Notes: generated from the letters alone by a model not told the origin. A DNA stretch of 64,000 nucleotides from Plantago major (GCA_026545765.1 JAIFAC010000177.1:1-64000), one strand, 5' to 3'. Counted from the first letter of the stretch, positions 1 to 11,639 are shown. Translations and numbers: made by a program.

Positions 1-47
1 TTGAGAGTAAAACAAAACAAAGAAGTGACTCCTTTAGTGCTTCTTGA
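1..47. repeat. Satellite remnant and left junction of LINE copy 1
   Basis: The first 19 or so bases (TTGAGAGTAAAACAAAACA) match exactly the boundary between the fourth and fifth full-length subunits (d and e) of the satellite monomer found throughout 5951-60353. From about base 20 the match fades, and bases 31-47 are neither clear satellite nor shared with the start of the second LINE copy. They may be the extreme 5' end of this LINE or filler added at insertion. The match shows that satellite sequence lies on the left of the LINE as well as on the right, so the array probably continues beyond the window start. Confidence 0.75.
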
Positions 48-72
48 GTAGTCAAAATGCAAACCCTAAATA

Positions 73-404
73 TTAGCCGGTTTTCTCCACCACCGCCTCC
101 GTGGTTGTATCACGTTAGGCACGCCTATTTCCTATATTCCTTGTTTCGATCTTTCCAGCGCATCAAGATCGATTATTTTGGAGCACGGACGCGCCTACAC
201 ATCCTTTCCGAAGCTTGCGCTGCTTTTTTATCCGAATTTTAGCCGGTTTTCCCGCCACCAGTCTCGGTGGTTGTACTACTATAGTCACGCCACTACTACT
301 TCTTTCCTTGTTTTCGATCTTTCAGCGCATCAAGATCGATTATTTTGGACGACGGACGCCGCTTACACAATCTTTCCAAGCTTGCTGCTTTTCGCTCCGA
401 ATTT
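73..404 (+). repeat. Tandem duplication of about 166 bp in the LINE 5' UTR (copy 1)
   Basis: Two head-to-tail units start at TTAGCCGG (73 and 239). Each has a GGTTGTA block, a TCCTTGTTT block, a CAAGATCGATTATTTTGGA block, and a TTTCC-AAGCTTGC block just before its end. Divergence between the two units is moderate. The same two-unit structure is present in the second LINE copy at 60378-60698, so the duplication belongs to the element and predates both insertions. Tandem 5' UTR units act as promoter monomers in some mammalian L1 families; a similar role here is inference only. Confidence 0.8.
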
Positions 405-413
405 TGTGGTTTC

Positions 414-1833
414 ATGGATGTCAAATTCTTTTCCGAACTTCGTGATTCAACTCAGCCCGGCCGCCACCATGTTGCAGATCTTCGCCGAGGTGGTGTTCCT
501 CCATGGAACCATACCGCCGCCAAGGCAGAAGCTACTACGGTTTTCATTCTCTTCCAACCGCCATTGTGGCACTTCCGCCCGACTTCGAGCCGTTCAGAAG
601 GCACGTCATCTGCTAAACTTAATGATGATTTTTATTCGAGCAGATTGCTAATTGCTCATCTTCTTCTTTATCGGACGATTGATTCGCCAAGGGTTCCTCA
701 CCATGGAAATTTCATGACCACGGAGACGCTGAAAAGATTCGCATACGGAGGCTCGTCCATGCTTTCGATCGTCCGATACTTTGTCTTTCGCCTATTCCAA
801 GCAAACGAGATTCAATTTTCGCTCGAGCTATGGAAGCTATCAACAGTAATCTCTACCTACACCTTGGGTTCCTAATTTCTGTGCAAAACAAAGATCCACA
901 CGGGTGCGTGTTCGTTCGCTTATATGGTTTGCTTTATGAACACCATCATCGATCGCTGATTACGGCACTTAAGCCGCTTCGAACACCGATTAGATTGATA
1001 CGCCTTCTTTAGATCATTGCTTTGGTAACTACGCTAAGGTCCCGTGGAAGTTGATCTTTCAAGCTTTAGAATCAAAGATTCAACTAGAAACTCCGCTTGC
1101 GATATTCGATTGAAGCTATTATGAGGATTTACCGCTTTTGCCATTCTCGCCTTTGTTGTTGGTCATAAAATGGAGAATTGCAGCAGAACAAAGATAAGGA
1201 GATGTTCAGGCCCACCACCTCCTAGGGTAAAATCTAATGCTAACTTAGCACAATCAACTTTGGTTGTTATTCCGCCAAAGGGTTATAAACGCACAATCAA
1301 CGCTTACCACCGCCGTCCATTGGCACACTTCTACCGCTGTGGTTTCAACCACCGATGCTACGGATTCGTGAAGTTTCTCCCGCGACGTAATGTTAATTTG
1401 TTTAAACGGCTCGCCACGCCGTCATCTCCGCTGTTCGAGTCGAACCGGTTTGCCTTTGTTCGATTCAACATGGTGGAGGATGAGAACTGGTGGTGAGTCC
1501 GAGATTTCGCTGCAAGATTCGCCACGCAGCCTCACGCAACCTTCAACTCCTATTGCGCATGCCCTAACACATCTTCATCGACGATTCTATGGAGGCTAAT
1601 ATGCTAATAAAAGATTCGCTGAGATTATGCGTGAACGCATTAACAACCCATCTAATGCCACTAAGGTCGCTTCTTCATCCCCATTTCCTCGCCGCTATTA
1701 ATGCCATGGGGATTGCGGTGCAAGATGGGCATTTAGTAGACGGTGATATAAATGATGATAATTCTTTGCCTGATATTACAACTCTTACATCTCGCCACTT
1801 GCCATGTATTCCTCTCACGTTGTTTCCCAATGA
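414..1833 (+). pseudogene. LINE ORF1 remnant (DUF4283-like, zinc-knuckle protein), copy 1
   Basis: The start ATG at 414 begins a peptide reading MDVKFF, shared with the second copy at 60707. ORF1 proteins of plant L1 elements bind the element RNA and escort it in the ribonucleoprotein particle. The DUF4283-like part is recognisable in pieces at about 780-1060. The zinc knuckle lies at 1139-1181, but the second cysteine codon reads CGC (Arg) where copy 2 has TGC, and the motif is one base longer, which shifts the frame inside it. A proline- and serine-rich tail follows, and the reading ends at the TGA at 1831-1833, overlapping the ORF2 ATG. Several further frameshifts are present, so this copy is non-functional as sequenced. 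The more continuous reading of the same region is in copy 2. Confidence 0.75.
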
Positions 1834-2560
1834 ATGTTCTGCTTTGGAACATTCGGTATCGGGAATGCTCCTCACAAGATATGCTCAAGCATCATGTAGT
1901 TTCTACCGCCCTCGTTGGTTTGCTATTGCGAACCAAAGGTTCCTTCCTCCATACCGCATTCTTATTGAATGCGATGGAATGCGCTTGGTGAAAATACGCG
2001 CCTAACAGCCTTCCTAACTTATGGGTTTTGGAAGATCTCTTCTTCCGTTCTTCTATAATTTTCTTCTTCTCAAGTTCTTGTTATTAAAGTTTCGCTTCAA
2101 CGGACTTCCTATTAGCGCTTATTCATGCCCATGCTGATTATATCCGTCGAGACTTATGGCGTGATTTATCGCTTGCCAAACACACCTCGCTTTTGGTGGA
2201 GATTTCAATGTCGTGATTGGTGCACATGAACGATCGAATGGTACTCCTCCGCCTGTTCGAAACCATGGATTTCGCTCATTTATCAATGATGGGGAGTTCT
2301 TATCGATTCCTAGTTCGCCGCTTTTACTGTCGAATCGCCGCTTTCTAGTGGTTATCTAGAGACACGATTGATAGGGCTCTTTCTTCACAATCCTTTTGGA
2401 TTTATGGGACTCAAGGATGGTTCGTGTGGGCTTATGCATTTGCTCGGATCACGCCTCTCTTGTTTCGTCGCGCATGAACAAGCGCTATCTCGCCCTCGAC
2501 CATTCAGATTCCAAGCAATGGCTTAGTCACGCCTCGCTTGAGGAGTTAATTGCTTTCCGA
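1830..2560 (+). other. APE-type endonuclease domain of ORF2, copy 1
   Basis: Three landmarks of the exonuclease-endonuclease-phosphatase fold are visible. These are the N-terminal WNIR segment with its metal-site Asn, GDFN at 2198-2209 (catalytic Asp and Asn), and SDH at 2444-2452 (catalytic His). The segment carrying the catalytic Glu (AEPKV in copy 2) is disturbed by a lost base near 1930. The domain makes the first-strand nick that primes reverse transcription. A segment resembling FRFQ-MWL, typical of plant LINEs just after the endonuclease, follows at about 2500-2530 in a shifted frame. Confidence 0.75.
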
Positions 2561-2809
2561 AAACTCCTATTACGCCATGGGCTCTTTTTTCTTGGTTATC
2601 CGGAAATTAAAGAGGTCAACCGCCATCATAGATTGGAATATTAATGTCTTCGCGAGCTTAATTTCGCCTTCTTGCCGTAATAAGTCGGAGTTGGTTCAGC
2701 AAGAATTATCCTCCATGGTCCGATAAATGATGTTCCTCGCAAGGAACTTGAGGCGATCGCGACTACAATGCTATTCTCAATCAAGAGGCAACTTTTAAGG
2801 CCAAAAGAA

Positions 2810-4000
2810 CCGGTCATGGTTAAAAGACGGTGATAGAAATTCGTTTTTTCCATCGCTTTCAAAGATTCGCAAAGGTATTCTCGGTATTTCTCTTGATAAT
2901 TGATGGCTCTATCAATCATGATGCAATTCGGATCCGAATCATATGATTTCTTATTATGAGAATTGCTCACAAACTCAAATTTACGCTTGTCTCTGCTCGA
3001 TGAACTAGATGAGCTTATCCATTGTTCGATTACGTATGAACAAAATCAATTGCTAATCGATATTCTTCCGAGGATGACATCCGCCATGTTGTTTTCGTGA
3101 TGTCACCCGATAGTGCTCCGGACCGGATGGTTTCGGGGAAGTTTCTATCAATCTATGTGGCACATTATCAAGCGCGGAGGTGTTCGCATTCGGGCGTTTC
3201 TTCCTTCATGGTCATTTCCGCAGTATGAACTCTAGTTTTGTCACCTTATTCCGAAAATCGAGATGCGCTATTGAAGATTTCCGCCTATTGTTCTTGGTAA
3301 TTTTCTTTATAAGATTATTGCTAAGATTTTAGCCGATCGTTTGGGTCCGATTTTATCGGGGTTGCTCTTTCATCAATTGGTTTTATTCCGGGAGACGATA
3401 CATGATTGTATTGCCTTAGCCTCAAGGAGTTAATAGTCTTGGTCTTCACCGTAGTAAGGGTAATCCGTGTTGAAGGTCGACATCCTAAAGCCTTTGATAC
3501 TCTAAATCGACTTTCTTTTCGGTTCTCACAAAATATGGTTTCTCTTCTACCTTTGTTGGTTGGATTAATCATATTCTTCACCGGCAAAGCTCTTCCTCGA
3601 TTAATGGGCTCCAAGGGTACTTTGCTGTTCTCGTGGAGTTCGCAAGGGGATCCTCTTCTCTTCTTTCAGATCGCGGAGGAAGTTCTTAGCAAGCTTCTCA
3701 AGGTCGCCAATTCAGGAGCTCACCTTTATTCATTGGACAATCTCTTACTTTTCCTTCTCACCTTCTTTATGCGGATGATGTGATTATTTTTGCGTGGCTA
3801 CCATGCGAATTGTCGGACTATTCTTAGGATCCCGGAAAATATGTCGCTTGGTCGACAACACTTCAATCCTCGTAAGTCCGTGGCTTATCTTAGTACTTTT
3901 CTCACCCGAGTCGAAGAACCACTTGTGCGTAATCATGGATATTATCGAGGGTCACCTTCCTTTCACGATTTGGGAGTTCCACTTTTCCGTGGGGCACCGG
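2810..4000 (+). other. Reverse transcriptase domain of ORF2, copy 1
   Basis: The domain is preceded by WLKDGDRNS at about 2817, a segment that plant LINEs carry just upstream of the polymerase core. The finger region with PIVLGNFLYKIIAKILA-like sequence is at about 3279-3335. The first catalytic Asp lies in KVDI-KAFDTLN (Asp codon at 3479-3481). RQGDPL-like sequence follows at about 3640, and the catalytic YADD box is at 3768-3779, with VIIF after it. All the expected polymerase landmarks are present but in different frames. Confidence 0.85.
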
Positions 4001-4470
4001 ACTTGTCATTTACAATCCTCGGACTCGATTCTAGAAAAGTTTAGTAAATGGAAGGGCACTTCTCTCTATGGCCGGTCGCTTATGTCTTGTTCAATCGCGA
4101 TCCAGGATCTTTTGTACACTCTATGATGGTTTATCGCTGGCCTTTGACTCTTCTTGCCGTATGGATGCCGGCATTCGTAATTTCGTCCAAACCGGGATAC
4201 TCAAGAGAGCATCGACTTCATCTTCGAAGCGCTTGTGTGCTCCAAAGTCCGAGGGTGGTCTTGGTATTCGCTCTCCGTTGCCGCTAATAAGGCGATCTTC
4301 GCCTTGCTTGGGATATTCAATGTGAAGGTTCCATATCTAGATATCTTCGCCAGCCGCTTTTCGCATGCTTCCTCACGCCTTATGTTGCTTCCTCGATTTG
4401 GTTCGATTTAAGGATTGTTTCCACACTTCAATCCAAGTCTAGATGGTTAGCGGTCAAGGCTCTCACCACG
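3940..4470 (+). other. ORF2 region after the polymerase core (thumb and connection), copy 1
   Basis: Fragments read LGVPLFRGAP, SKWKGTSL, MAGRLCLV, GSFVHSMMVYRWP, MDAGIRNFV and CAPKSEGGLGIRS. These occur in this order in plant L1 ORF2 proteins between the YADD box and the zinc region (VPLF-G, W-G-LS-AGR, K-EGGLG). They alternate between frames every 15-30 codons. I see no catalytic residues here; the segment contributes to RNA binding in related elements. Confidence 0.7.
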
Positions 4471-4779
4471 CTTCGCTTGATGATTGGCTGGCTACAATGG
4501 CGATGTAATTGGTATTCCTATTCATCTTCTGCATCACTTCGAAGTTCCCTATTTCGAGTATCGACCCTACCGTTGGTTTTTTCGACGGGTTCCGATGGCT
4601 TTTCCAGATGTTACCGCGACATTCTCTCCTATCATCCGCTCCATCCGGTTCGATACTCAGAGATCCGGACAATCTCAGACGGTTCGATTTCTACCAAGCA
4701 AGCCTATCACTCTTGCGCCGCTTCCTTAAGATCGACGGGATCTGGATATGGGCCTTTTATCCCACCCCCGTTTCTATCA

Positions 4780-4950
4780 CGCTTGAAGGCTATTTATGGT
4801 GTTCTTCCAACTATTGAGAAACCGCGGGCTCGTTTTGTTGGTCCTTCGGTGTGTGTTTTTGCTATGTCGCTATGGATTGCCAAGACCATTTATCGTCTTC
4901 GTCCGCTCACTCGACTATCCGCATACTCTATTTGATCTTTTCCGTGTTCC
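4780..4950 (+). other. zf-RVT-like zinc-binding region of ORF2, copy 1
   Basis: The pieces read KAIYGVLPTIEK, then VGPSVCVFCYVAMDCQDHL and a following R-LTRL-W-like segment. This matches the zf-RVT pattern of plant LINEs: an LPT helix, a CxxC pair, then DHL before the last ligands. The LPTIEK peptide and the C-x2-C pair lie in different frames. The preceding SISTKQAYH segment (about 4690-4715) is also typical of the approach to this domain. Confidence 0.7.
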
Positions 4951-5239
4951 TTTTCGAGATTGCTTTAGTTTTGGAGAGCTTCGTTATATGCCATGGTCAA
5001 CATTTTAGCTCTCGATTCTCTCTTTGTGGCGCTCGCCTTTGTGACGGGCATTTGGGTGCTTGGATCGCTGCAATCGCTGCTTATTTGATGGTGTTCCTGC
5101 TTCTGCATTCTATTTTGCTTCGACGGAGTCTTGTAGAAGAGGCTAATTCCCACCCTCGTTCTATGGCTAATAATCGTTGATTTACAAGTCCTTCATTCTT
5201 TTCAGATTCAAGGGTGCCCGCCTAAGTCACGAGATATCA

Positions 5240-5640
5240 TTGAGGTCCGATGGTATCCTCTCCGGATGGATTAAATGCAACACGGATGGAAGTTCTCACG
5301 CCTCGCCCTTCATCGCGGCCGGGTTTTAGAGATTCAAATGGTACCGTGATGGGTTGCTTTGTAAATCACCGGCACGCTTATGCTTTTGAAGCCGAAGTTA
5401 CTTGGCGTTATGATCGCATTGAATCGCTCACACCTGTATCGAATAAGATTTGCTGGAGATGATTCTACTTATGTAGCGAATTTGCTCAAGGGTACTAACT
5501 CGGTCCCATGGAAATTCGGAACCGCTGGCTATCGACTTCTCTCATATGCGTGACATGGATTTTCGGTGTCTCATATTTTTCGTGAAGGCAACACGGTCGC
5601 CGATGCTCTCTCAAAGTTGGATCCGAGGGTTTCGGACTTC
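5240..5640 (+). other. C-terminal RNase H domain of ORF2, copy 1
   Basis: The four acidic landmarks of an RVT_3-type RNase H can be placed: CNTDGSS (Asp codon 5285-5287), FRDSNGTVMGCF followed by AFEAE at about 5385-5398, GDSTYVANLLKGTNS at about 5458-5500, and the terminal VADALSKL (Asp codon 5602-5604). The domain removes the RNA strand of RNA:DNA hybrids. Its presence marks the plant L1 subgroup that carries an RNase H, in contrast to mammalian L1. Frames change at least twice inside the domain. Confidence 0.8.
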
Positions 5641-5697
5641 TCCTTGATGTCATTCACCTCACATACATGTGGACATGTACGGTTTACCTTATTATAG

Positions 5698-5950
5698 GTT
5701 TCCGAACGCTAACGCCAGCATTTTTTTCCCAAATGGGTTTTTCCCACCGGTTTTTCCATGACTGGTTTTAACGAGGCCCGCGGTTGCAACCATGGATCAC
5801 CTTGATCCCGGGTTATGTTATTTTTGTTTCTTTGTTTGTTTCACTTGTTTCGCGTTGTAACCCGCCTGTGGGTTCCTTTGTAATCTCTACTTTTACGCTT
5901 TGTACTCTTTTACTTTTATTAATATATGCTCTATTTATGAAAAAAAAAAA
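5698..5950 (+). other. LINE 3' UTR and A-tail, copy 1
   Basis: This is about 240 bases of non-coding sequence after the ORF2 stop, T-rich toward its end (TTTGTACTCTTTTACTTTTA). It ends in an uninterrupted run of 11 A at 5940-5950 directly abutting satellite (GAGATAAACAACACAATAAA). The A-run at the junction is the expected product of target-primed reverse transcription from a polyadenylated RNA. I see no canonical AATAAA; the nearest candidate is TTAATATATG, about 20 bases upstream of the tail. Confidence 0.75.
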
Positions 5951-8900
5951 GAGATAAACAACACAATAAAGGAGTCGGATACTGTCAAACGAAGAAATCT
6001 ATGAGATATTTAAACAATACACTGAAGGAGTATGAGTGTCAAAATTGAAGAATACGACTTGAGAATTAAAAAACACACATAAGGAGTGGGATAAACAACA
6101 CAATAAACGAGTGGGACAATTACAAACGGAGAAGTCAATTTGAGATTTAAACAACACACATGAGGAGTAATAAAATAACGAATGAAGAATTCTATTTGAG
6201 AGTTAAACAAAACACAAAAGGAGTGGGATAAACAAAAAACGAACAACTCCAATTGAGATATAAACAACACTATAAAGGAATGGGATAATGTCAAACGAAG
6301 AAGTTTATGAGATATTTAAACAATACACTGAAGGAGTATGAGTGTCAAAATCGATGAACACTACTTGAGAGTTCAACAACACACATAAGGAGTGGGATAA
6401 ACAACACAATAAAGGAGTGGGATAATTACAAACGGAGAAGTCAATTTCAGATTTAAACAACACATGAGGAGTAATAAAATAACGAACGAAGAACTCTACT
6501 TGAGAGTTAAACAAAACACAAAAGGAGTGGATAAACAACAAACGTAACTCCAATTGAGAGATAAACAACACAATAAAGGAGTGGGATAATGTCAAACGAA
6601 GAAGTCTATTAGATATTTAAACAATCAACTGAAGGAATATGAATATCACAATCGAAGAACACTACTTGACAGTTAAACAACACACATAAGGAGTGGGACA
6701 AACAACACAATAAAGGAGTGTGATTATTACAAACAGAGAAGTCAATTTGAGATTTAAACAACACACAGGAGGAGTAATAAAATAACGAACGAAGAACTCT
6801 ACTTGAGAGTAAAACAAAACACAAAAGGAGTGGGATAAACAACAAACGAATTACTCCACTTGAGAGATAAACAACACAATAGAGGAGTGGGATAATGTCA
6901 AACGAAGAAGTCTATGAGATATTTAAACAATACACTGAACGAGTATGAGTGTCAAAATCGAAGAACACTACTTGACAATTAAAAAAGACACATAAGGAGT
7001 GGGATAAACAACACAATAAAGGAGTGGGATAATTACAAACGGAGAAGTCAATTTGAGATTTAAACAACACATAGGAGGAGTAATAAAATAACGAATGAAG
7101 AACTCTACTTGAGAGTAAAACAAAACACAAAAGGAGTGGGATAAACAACAAACGAAAAACTCCACTTGGGAGATAAACAACAAACTATAGGAGTTGGATA
7201 ATGTCAAACGAAGAAGTCTATTATAGATTTAAACAATCAACTGAAGGAATATGAATATCACAATCGAAGAACACTACTTGACATTTAAACAACACACATA
7301 AGGAGTGGGATAAACAACACAATAAAGGAGTGGGACAATTACAAACGGAGAAGACAATTTGAGATTTAAACAACACACATGAGGAGTAATAAAATAACGA
7401 ACGAAGAACTCTACTTGAGAGTAAAACAAAACACAAAAGGAGTGGGATAAACAACAATTACAACTCACAATGAGAGATAAACAACACAATAAAGGAGTGG
7501 GATAATGTCAAACGAAGAAGTCTATGAGATATTTAAACAATACACTGAAGGAGTATGAGTGTCAAAATCGAAGAACACTACTTGAGAATTAAAAAAGACA
7601 CATAAGGAGTGGGATAAACAACACAATAAAGGAGTGGGATAATTACAAACGGAGAAGTCAATTTGAGATTTAAACAACACACAGGAGGAGTAATAAAATA
7701 ACGAACGAAGAACTCTACTTGAGAGTAAAACAAAACACAAAAGGAGTGGGATAAACAAAATTAACAACTCCACTGAGAGATACACAACACAGTAAAGGAG
7801 TGGGATAATGTCAAACAAAGAAGTCTATTAGATATTTAAACAATACAATCAAGGAGTATGAGTATCAAAATCAAGAACAATACTTGAGAATTAAAAAACA
7901 CACATAAGGAGTGGGATAAACAACACAATAAAGGAGTGGGATAATTACAAACGGAGAAGTCAATTTGAGATTTAAACAACACACAGTAGGAGTAATAAAA
8001 TAACGAACGAAGAACTCTACTTGAGAGTAAAACAAAACACAAAAGGAGTGGGATAAACAACAAACGAACAACTCCACTTGAGAGATAAACAACACAATAA
8101 AGGAGTGGGATAATGTCAAACGAAGAAGTCTATTAGATATTTAAACAATACACTGAAGGAGTATGAGTATCAAAATCGAAGAACACTACTTGAGAATTCA
8201 ACAACATACGTAAGGAGTGGACAAATACAACAAAGGAGGGATAATTACAAACGGAGAAGTCAATTTTTGATTTAAACAACACAGGAGGAGTAATAAAATA
8301 ACGAACGAAGAACTCTACTTGAGAGTAAAACAAAACACAAAAGGAGTGGGATAAACAACAAACGAATTACTCCACTTGAGAGATAAACAACACAATAAAG
8401 GAGTGGGATAATGTCAAACGAAGAAGTCTATTAGATATTTAAACAATACACTGAAGGAGTATGAGTATCAAAATCGAAGAACACTACTTGAGAATTAAAC
8501 AAGACACATAAGGAGTGGGATAAACAACACAATAAAGGAGTGGGACAATTACAAACGGAGAAGTCAATTTGAGATTTAAACAACACATGAGGAGTAATAA
8601 AATAACGAACGTAAGAACTCTACTGAGAGTAAAACAAAACACAAAAGGAGGGATAAACAACAAACTAATCCACTTGAGAGATAAACAACACAATAAAGGA
8701 GTGGGATAATGTCAAACGAAGAAGTCTATTAGATATTTAAACAATACATCAAGGAGTATGAGTATCAAAATCAAGAACACTACTGAGAATTAAACAACAC
8801 ACATAAGGAGTGGGATAAACAACACAATAAAGGAGGGATATTACAAACGGAGAAGTCAATTTGAGATTTAAACAACACATGAGGAGTAATAAAATAACGA

Positions 8901-11639
8901 ACGAAGAACTCTACCTGAGAGTAAAACAAAACACAAAAGGAGGGGATAAACAACAAACGTAACAACTGAGAAATAAACAACACAATAAAGGAGTGGGATA
9001 ATGTCAAACTAAGAAGTCTATTAGATATTTAAACAATACATCAAGGAGTATGAGTATCAAAATCAAGAACACTACTTGAGAATTAAAAAGACACATAAGG
9101 AGTGGATAAACAAATACAAAGGAGTGGGACAATTACAAACGGAGAAGTCAATTTGAGATTTAAACAACACACATGAGGAGTAATAAAATAACAAACGAAG
9201 AACTCTACTTGAGAGTTAAACAAAACACAAAAGGAGTGGGATAAACATCCAACGAATTACTCCACTGAGAGATAAACAACACAATAAAGGAGTGGGATAA
9301 TGTCAAACGAAGAAGTCTATTAGATATTTAAACAATACACTGAAGGAGTATGAGTATCAAATCGAAGAACAATACTTGAGAATTAAAAAAAACACAAAGG
9401 AGAGGGATAAACAACACAATAAAGGAGTGGGATAATTACAAACGGAGAAGTCAATTTGAGATTTAAACAACACACAGGAGGAGTAATAAAATAACGCACG
9501 AAGAACTCTACTTGAGAGTTAAACAAAACACAAAAGGAGTGGGATAAACAACAAACGAACAACACCACTTGAGAGATAAACAACACAATAAAGGAGTGGG
9601 ATAATGTCAAACGAAGAAGTCTATTAGATATTTAAACAATACATCAAGGAGTATGAGTATCAAAATCAAGAACACTACTTGAGAATTGAAAAAGACACAT
9701 AAGGAGTGGGATAAACAACACAATAAAGGAGTGGGATAATTACAAACGGAGAAGTCAATTTGAGATTTAAACAACACACAGGAGGAGTAATAAAATAACG
9801 AATGAAGAACTCTACTTGAGAGTAAAACAAAACACAAAAGGAGTGGGATAAACAACAAACGAACAACTTCACTTGGGAGATAAACAACACAATAAAGGAG
9901 TGGGATAATGTCAAACGAAGAAGTCTATTAGATATTTAAACAATACACTGAAAGAGTATGAGTGTCAAAATCGAAGAACACTACTTGAGAGTTAAAAAAG
10001 ACACATAAGGAGTGGGATAAACAACACAATAAAGGAGTGGGATAATTACAAACGGAGAAGTCAATTTGAGATTTAAACAACACAGAAGGAGTAATAAAAT
10101 ACCGAACGAAGAACTCTACTTGAGAGTAAAACAAAACACAAAAGGAGTGGGATAAACAACAAACTAACAACTCCACTTGAGAGATAAACAACACAATAAA
10201 GGAGTGGGATAATGTCAAACGAAGAAGTCTATTAGATATTTAAACAATACATCAAGGAGTATGAGTATCAAAATCAAGAACACTACTTGAGAGTTCAACA
10301 ACACACATAAGGAGTGGGATAAACAACACAATAAACAAAGGGATAATTACAGACGGAGAAGTCAATTTGAGATTTAAACAACACAGGAGGAGTAATAAAA
10401 TAACGAACGAAGAACTCTACTTGAGAGTAAAACAAAACACAAAAGGAGTGGGATAAACAACAAACGAACAACTCCACTTGAGAGATAAACAACACAATAA
10501 AGGAGTGGGATAATGTCAAACGAAGAAGTCTATTAGATATTTAAACAATACACTGAAGGAGTATGAGTATCAAAATTGAAGAACACTACTTGAGAATTAA
10601 AAAAGACACATAAGGAGTGGGATAAACAACACAATAAAGGAGTGGGATAATTACAAACGGAGAAGTCAATTTGAGATTTAAACAACACATGGGAAGAGTA
10701 ATAAAATAACGAACGAAGAACTCCACTTGAGAGTAAAACAAAACACAAAAGGAGTGGGATAAACAAAAAACGAACAACTCCAATTGAGAGATAAACAACA
10801 CAATAAAGGAGTGGGATAATGTCAAACGAAGAAGTCTATGAGTTATTTAAACAATACACTGAAAGAGTACGAGAATCAAAATCGAAGAACACTACTTGAG
10901 AATTAAAAAAGACACATAAGGAGTGGGATAAACAACACAATAAAGGAGTGGCACAATTACAAACGGAGAAGTCAATTTGAGATTTAAACAACACACATGA
11001 GGAGTAATAAACTAACGAACGAAGAACTCTACTTGAGAGTTAAACAAAACACAAAAGGAGTGGGATAAACAAAAAACTAATTTCCAATTGAGAGATAAAC
11101 AACACAATAAATGAGTAGGATAATGTCAAACGAAGAAGTCTATTAGATATTTAAACAATGCACTGAAGGAGTATGAGTATCAAAATCGAAGAACACTACT
11201 TGAGAGTTCAACAACACACATAAGGAGTGGGATAAACAACACAACAAACGAGTGGGATAATTACAAACGGAGAAGTCAATTTGAGATTTAAACAACACAC
11301 AGGAGGAGTAATAAAATAACGAACGAAGAACTCTACTTGAGAGTAAAACAAAACACAAAAGGAGTGGGATAAACAACAAACGAATTACTCCACTTGAGAC
11401 AAATAAACACAATAAAGGAGTGGGATAATGTCAAACGAAGAAGTCTATGAGATATTTAAACAATACACTGAAAGAGTATGAGTTTCAAAATCGAAGAACA
11501 CTACTTGAGAATTAAAAAAGACACATAAGGAGTGGGATAAACAACACAATAAAGGAGTGGGACAATTACAAACGGAGAAGTCAATTTGAGATTTAAACAA
11601 CACACATGAGGAGTAATAAAATAACGAACGAAGAACTCT

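Larger units (their letters stand above)
1830..5697 (+). pseudogene. LINE ORF2 remnant (endonuclease, reverse transcriptase, RNase H), copy 1
   Basis: The start is taken at ATG 1830 (MNVL-WNIR), the conserved N-terminus of L1 endonucleases, in a 4-base ATGA overlap with the ORF1 stop. The span of about 3.87 kb, roughly 1,290 codons, fits a plant L1 ORF2. Domain order is endonuclease, reverse transcriptase with YADD, the connection region, a zf-RVT-like zinc region and RNase H; the end is TAG at 5695-5697, after a peptide reading VADALSKLDPRVSDFS. The protein nicks target DNA and copies the element RNA at the nick (target-primed reverse transcription). Many small insertions and deletions scatter the reading over three frames, with no uninterrupted stretch above about 150 codons, so it is broken as written. 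Confidence 0.8.
48..5950 (+). mobile_element. L1-clade non-LTR retrotransposon (LINE), copy 1, nearly full length, degenerate
   Basis: This is a plant-type LINE with, in order, a 5' UTR holding a tandem duplication, ORF1 (nucleic-acid-binding protein), ORF2 (endonuclease, reverse transcriptase, zinc region, RNase H), a 3' UTR and an A-tail of 11. There are no long terminal repeats, protease or integrase, which excludes an LTR element. The left edge is placed where similarity to the second copy begins (GTAGTCAAAATGC at 48 and at 60354). Recognisable peptides change frame every few tens of codons, so no full protein is encoded as written. Flanking DNA is satellite on both sides: the left flank matches the d/e subunit boundary, the right flank the e/a boundary. 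A clean target-site duplication is not visible. Base composition is ordinary, in sharp contrast to the A-rich array. Confidence 0.9.

Noticed and set aside
57-875. Overlapping short + strand frames at 57-242, 178-651 and 215-445 as separate genes
   Set aside because: They fall in the duplicated LINE 5' UTR or are shifted readings of ORF1; none keeps its peptide in the second copy.
1675-1875. - strand open frame of 66 codons inside LINE copy 1
   Set aside because: It lies antisense to the ORF1 tail and ORF2 start and has no recognisable features.
48-5950. LTR retrotransposon
   Set aside because: There are no terminal repeats, protease or integrase. An endonuclease, zf-RVT region and A-tail define a LINE.
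1-5975. Target-site duplication around LINE copy 1
   Set aside because: The two flanks look alike (GAGAGTAAAACAAAACA and GAGATAAACAACACAATAAA), but each matches a different subunit boundary exactly, so the likeness is explained by subunit homology.
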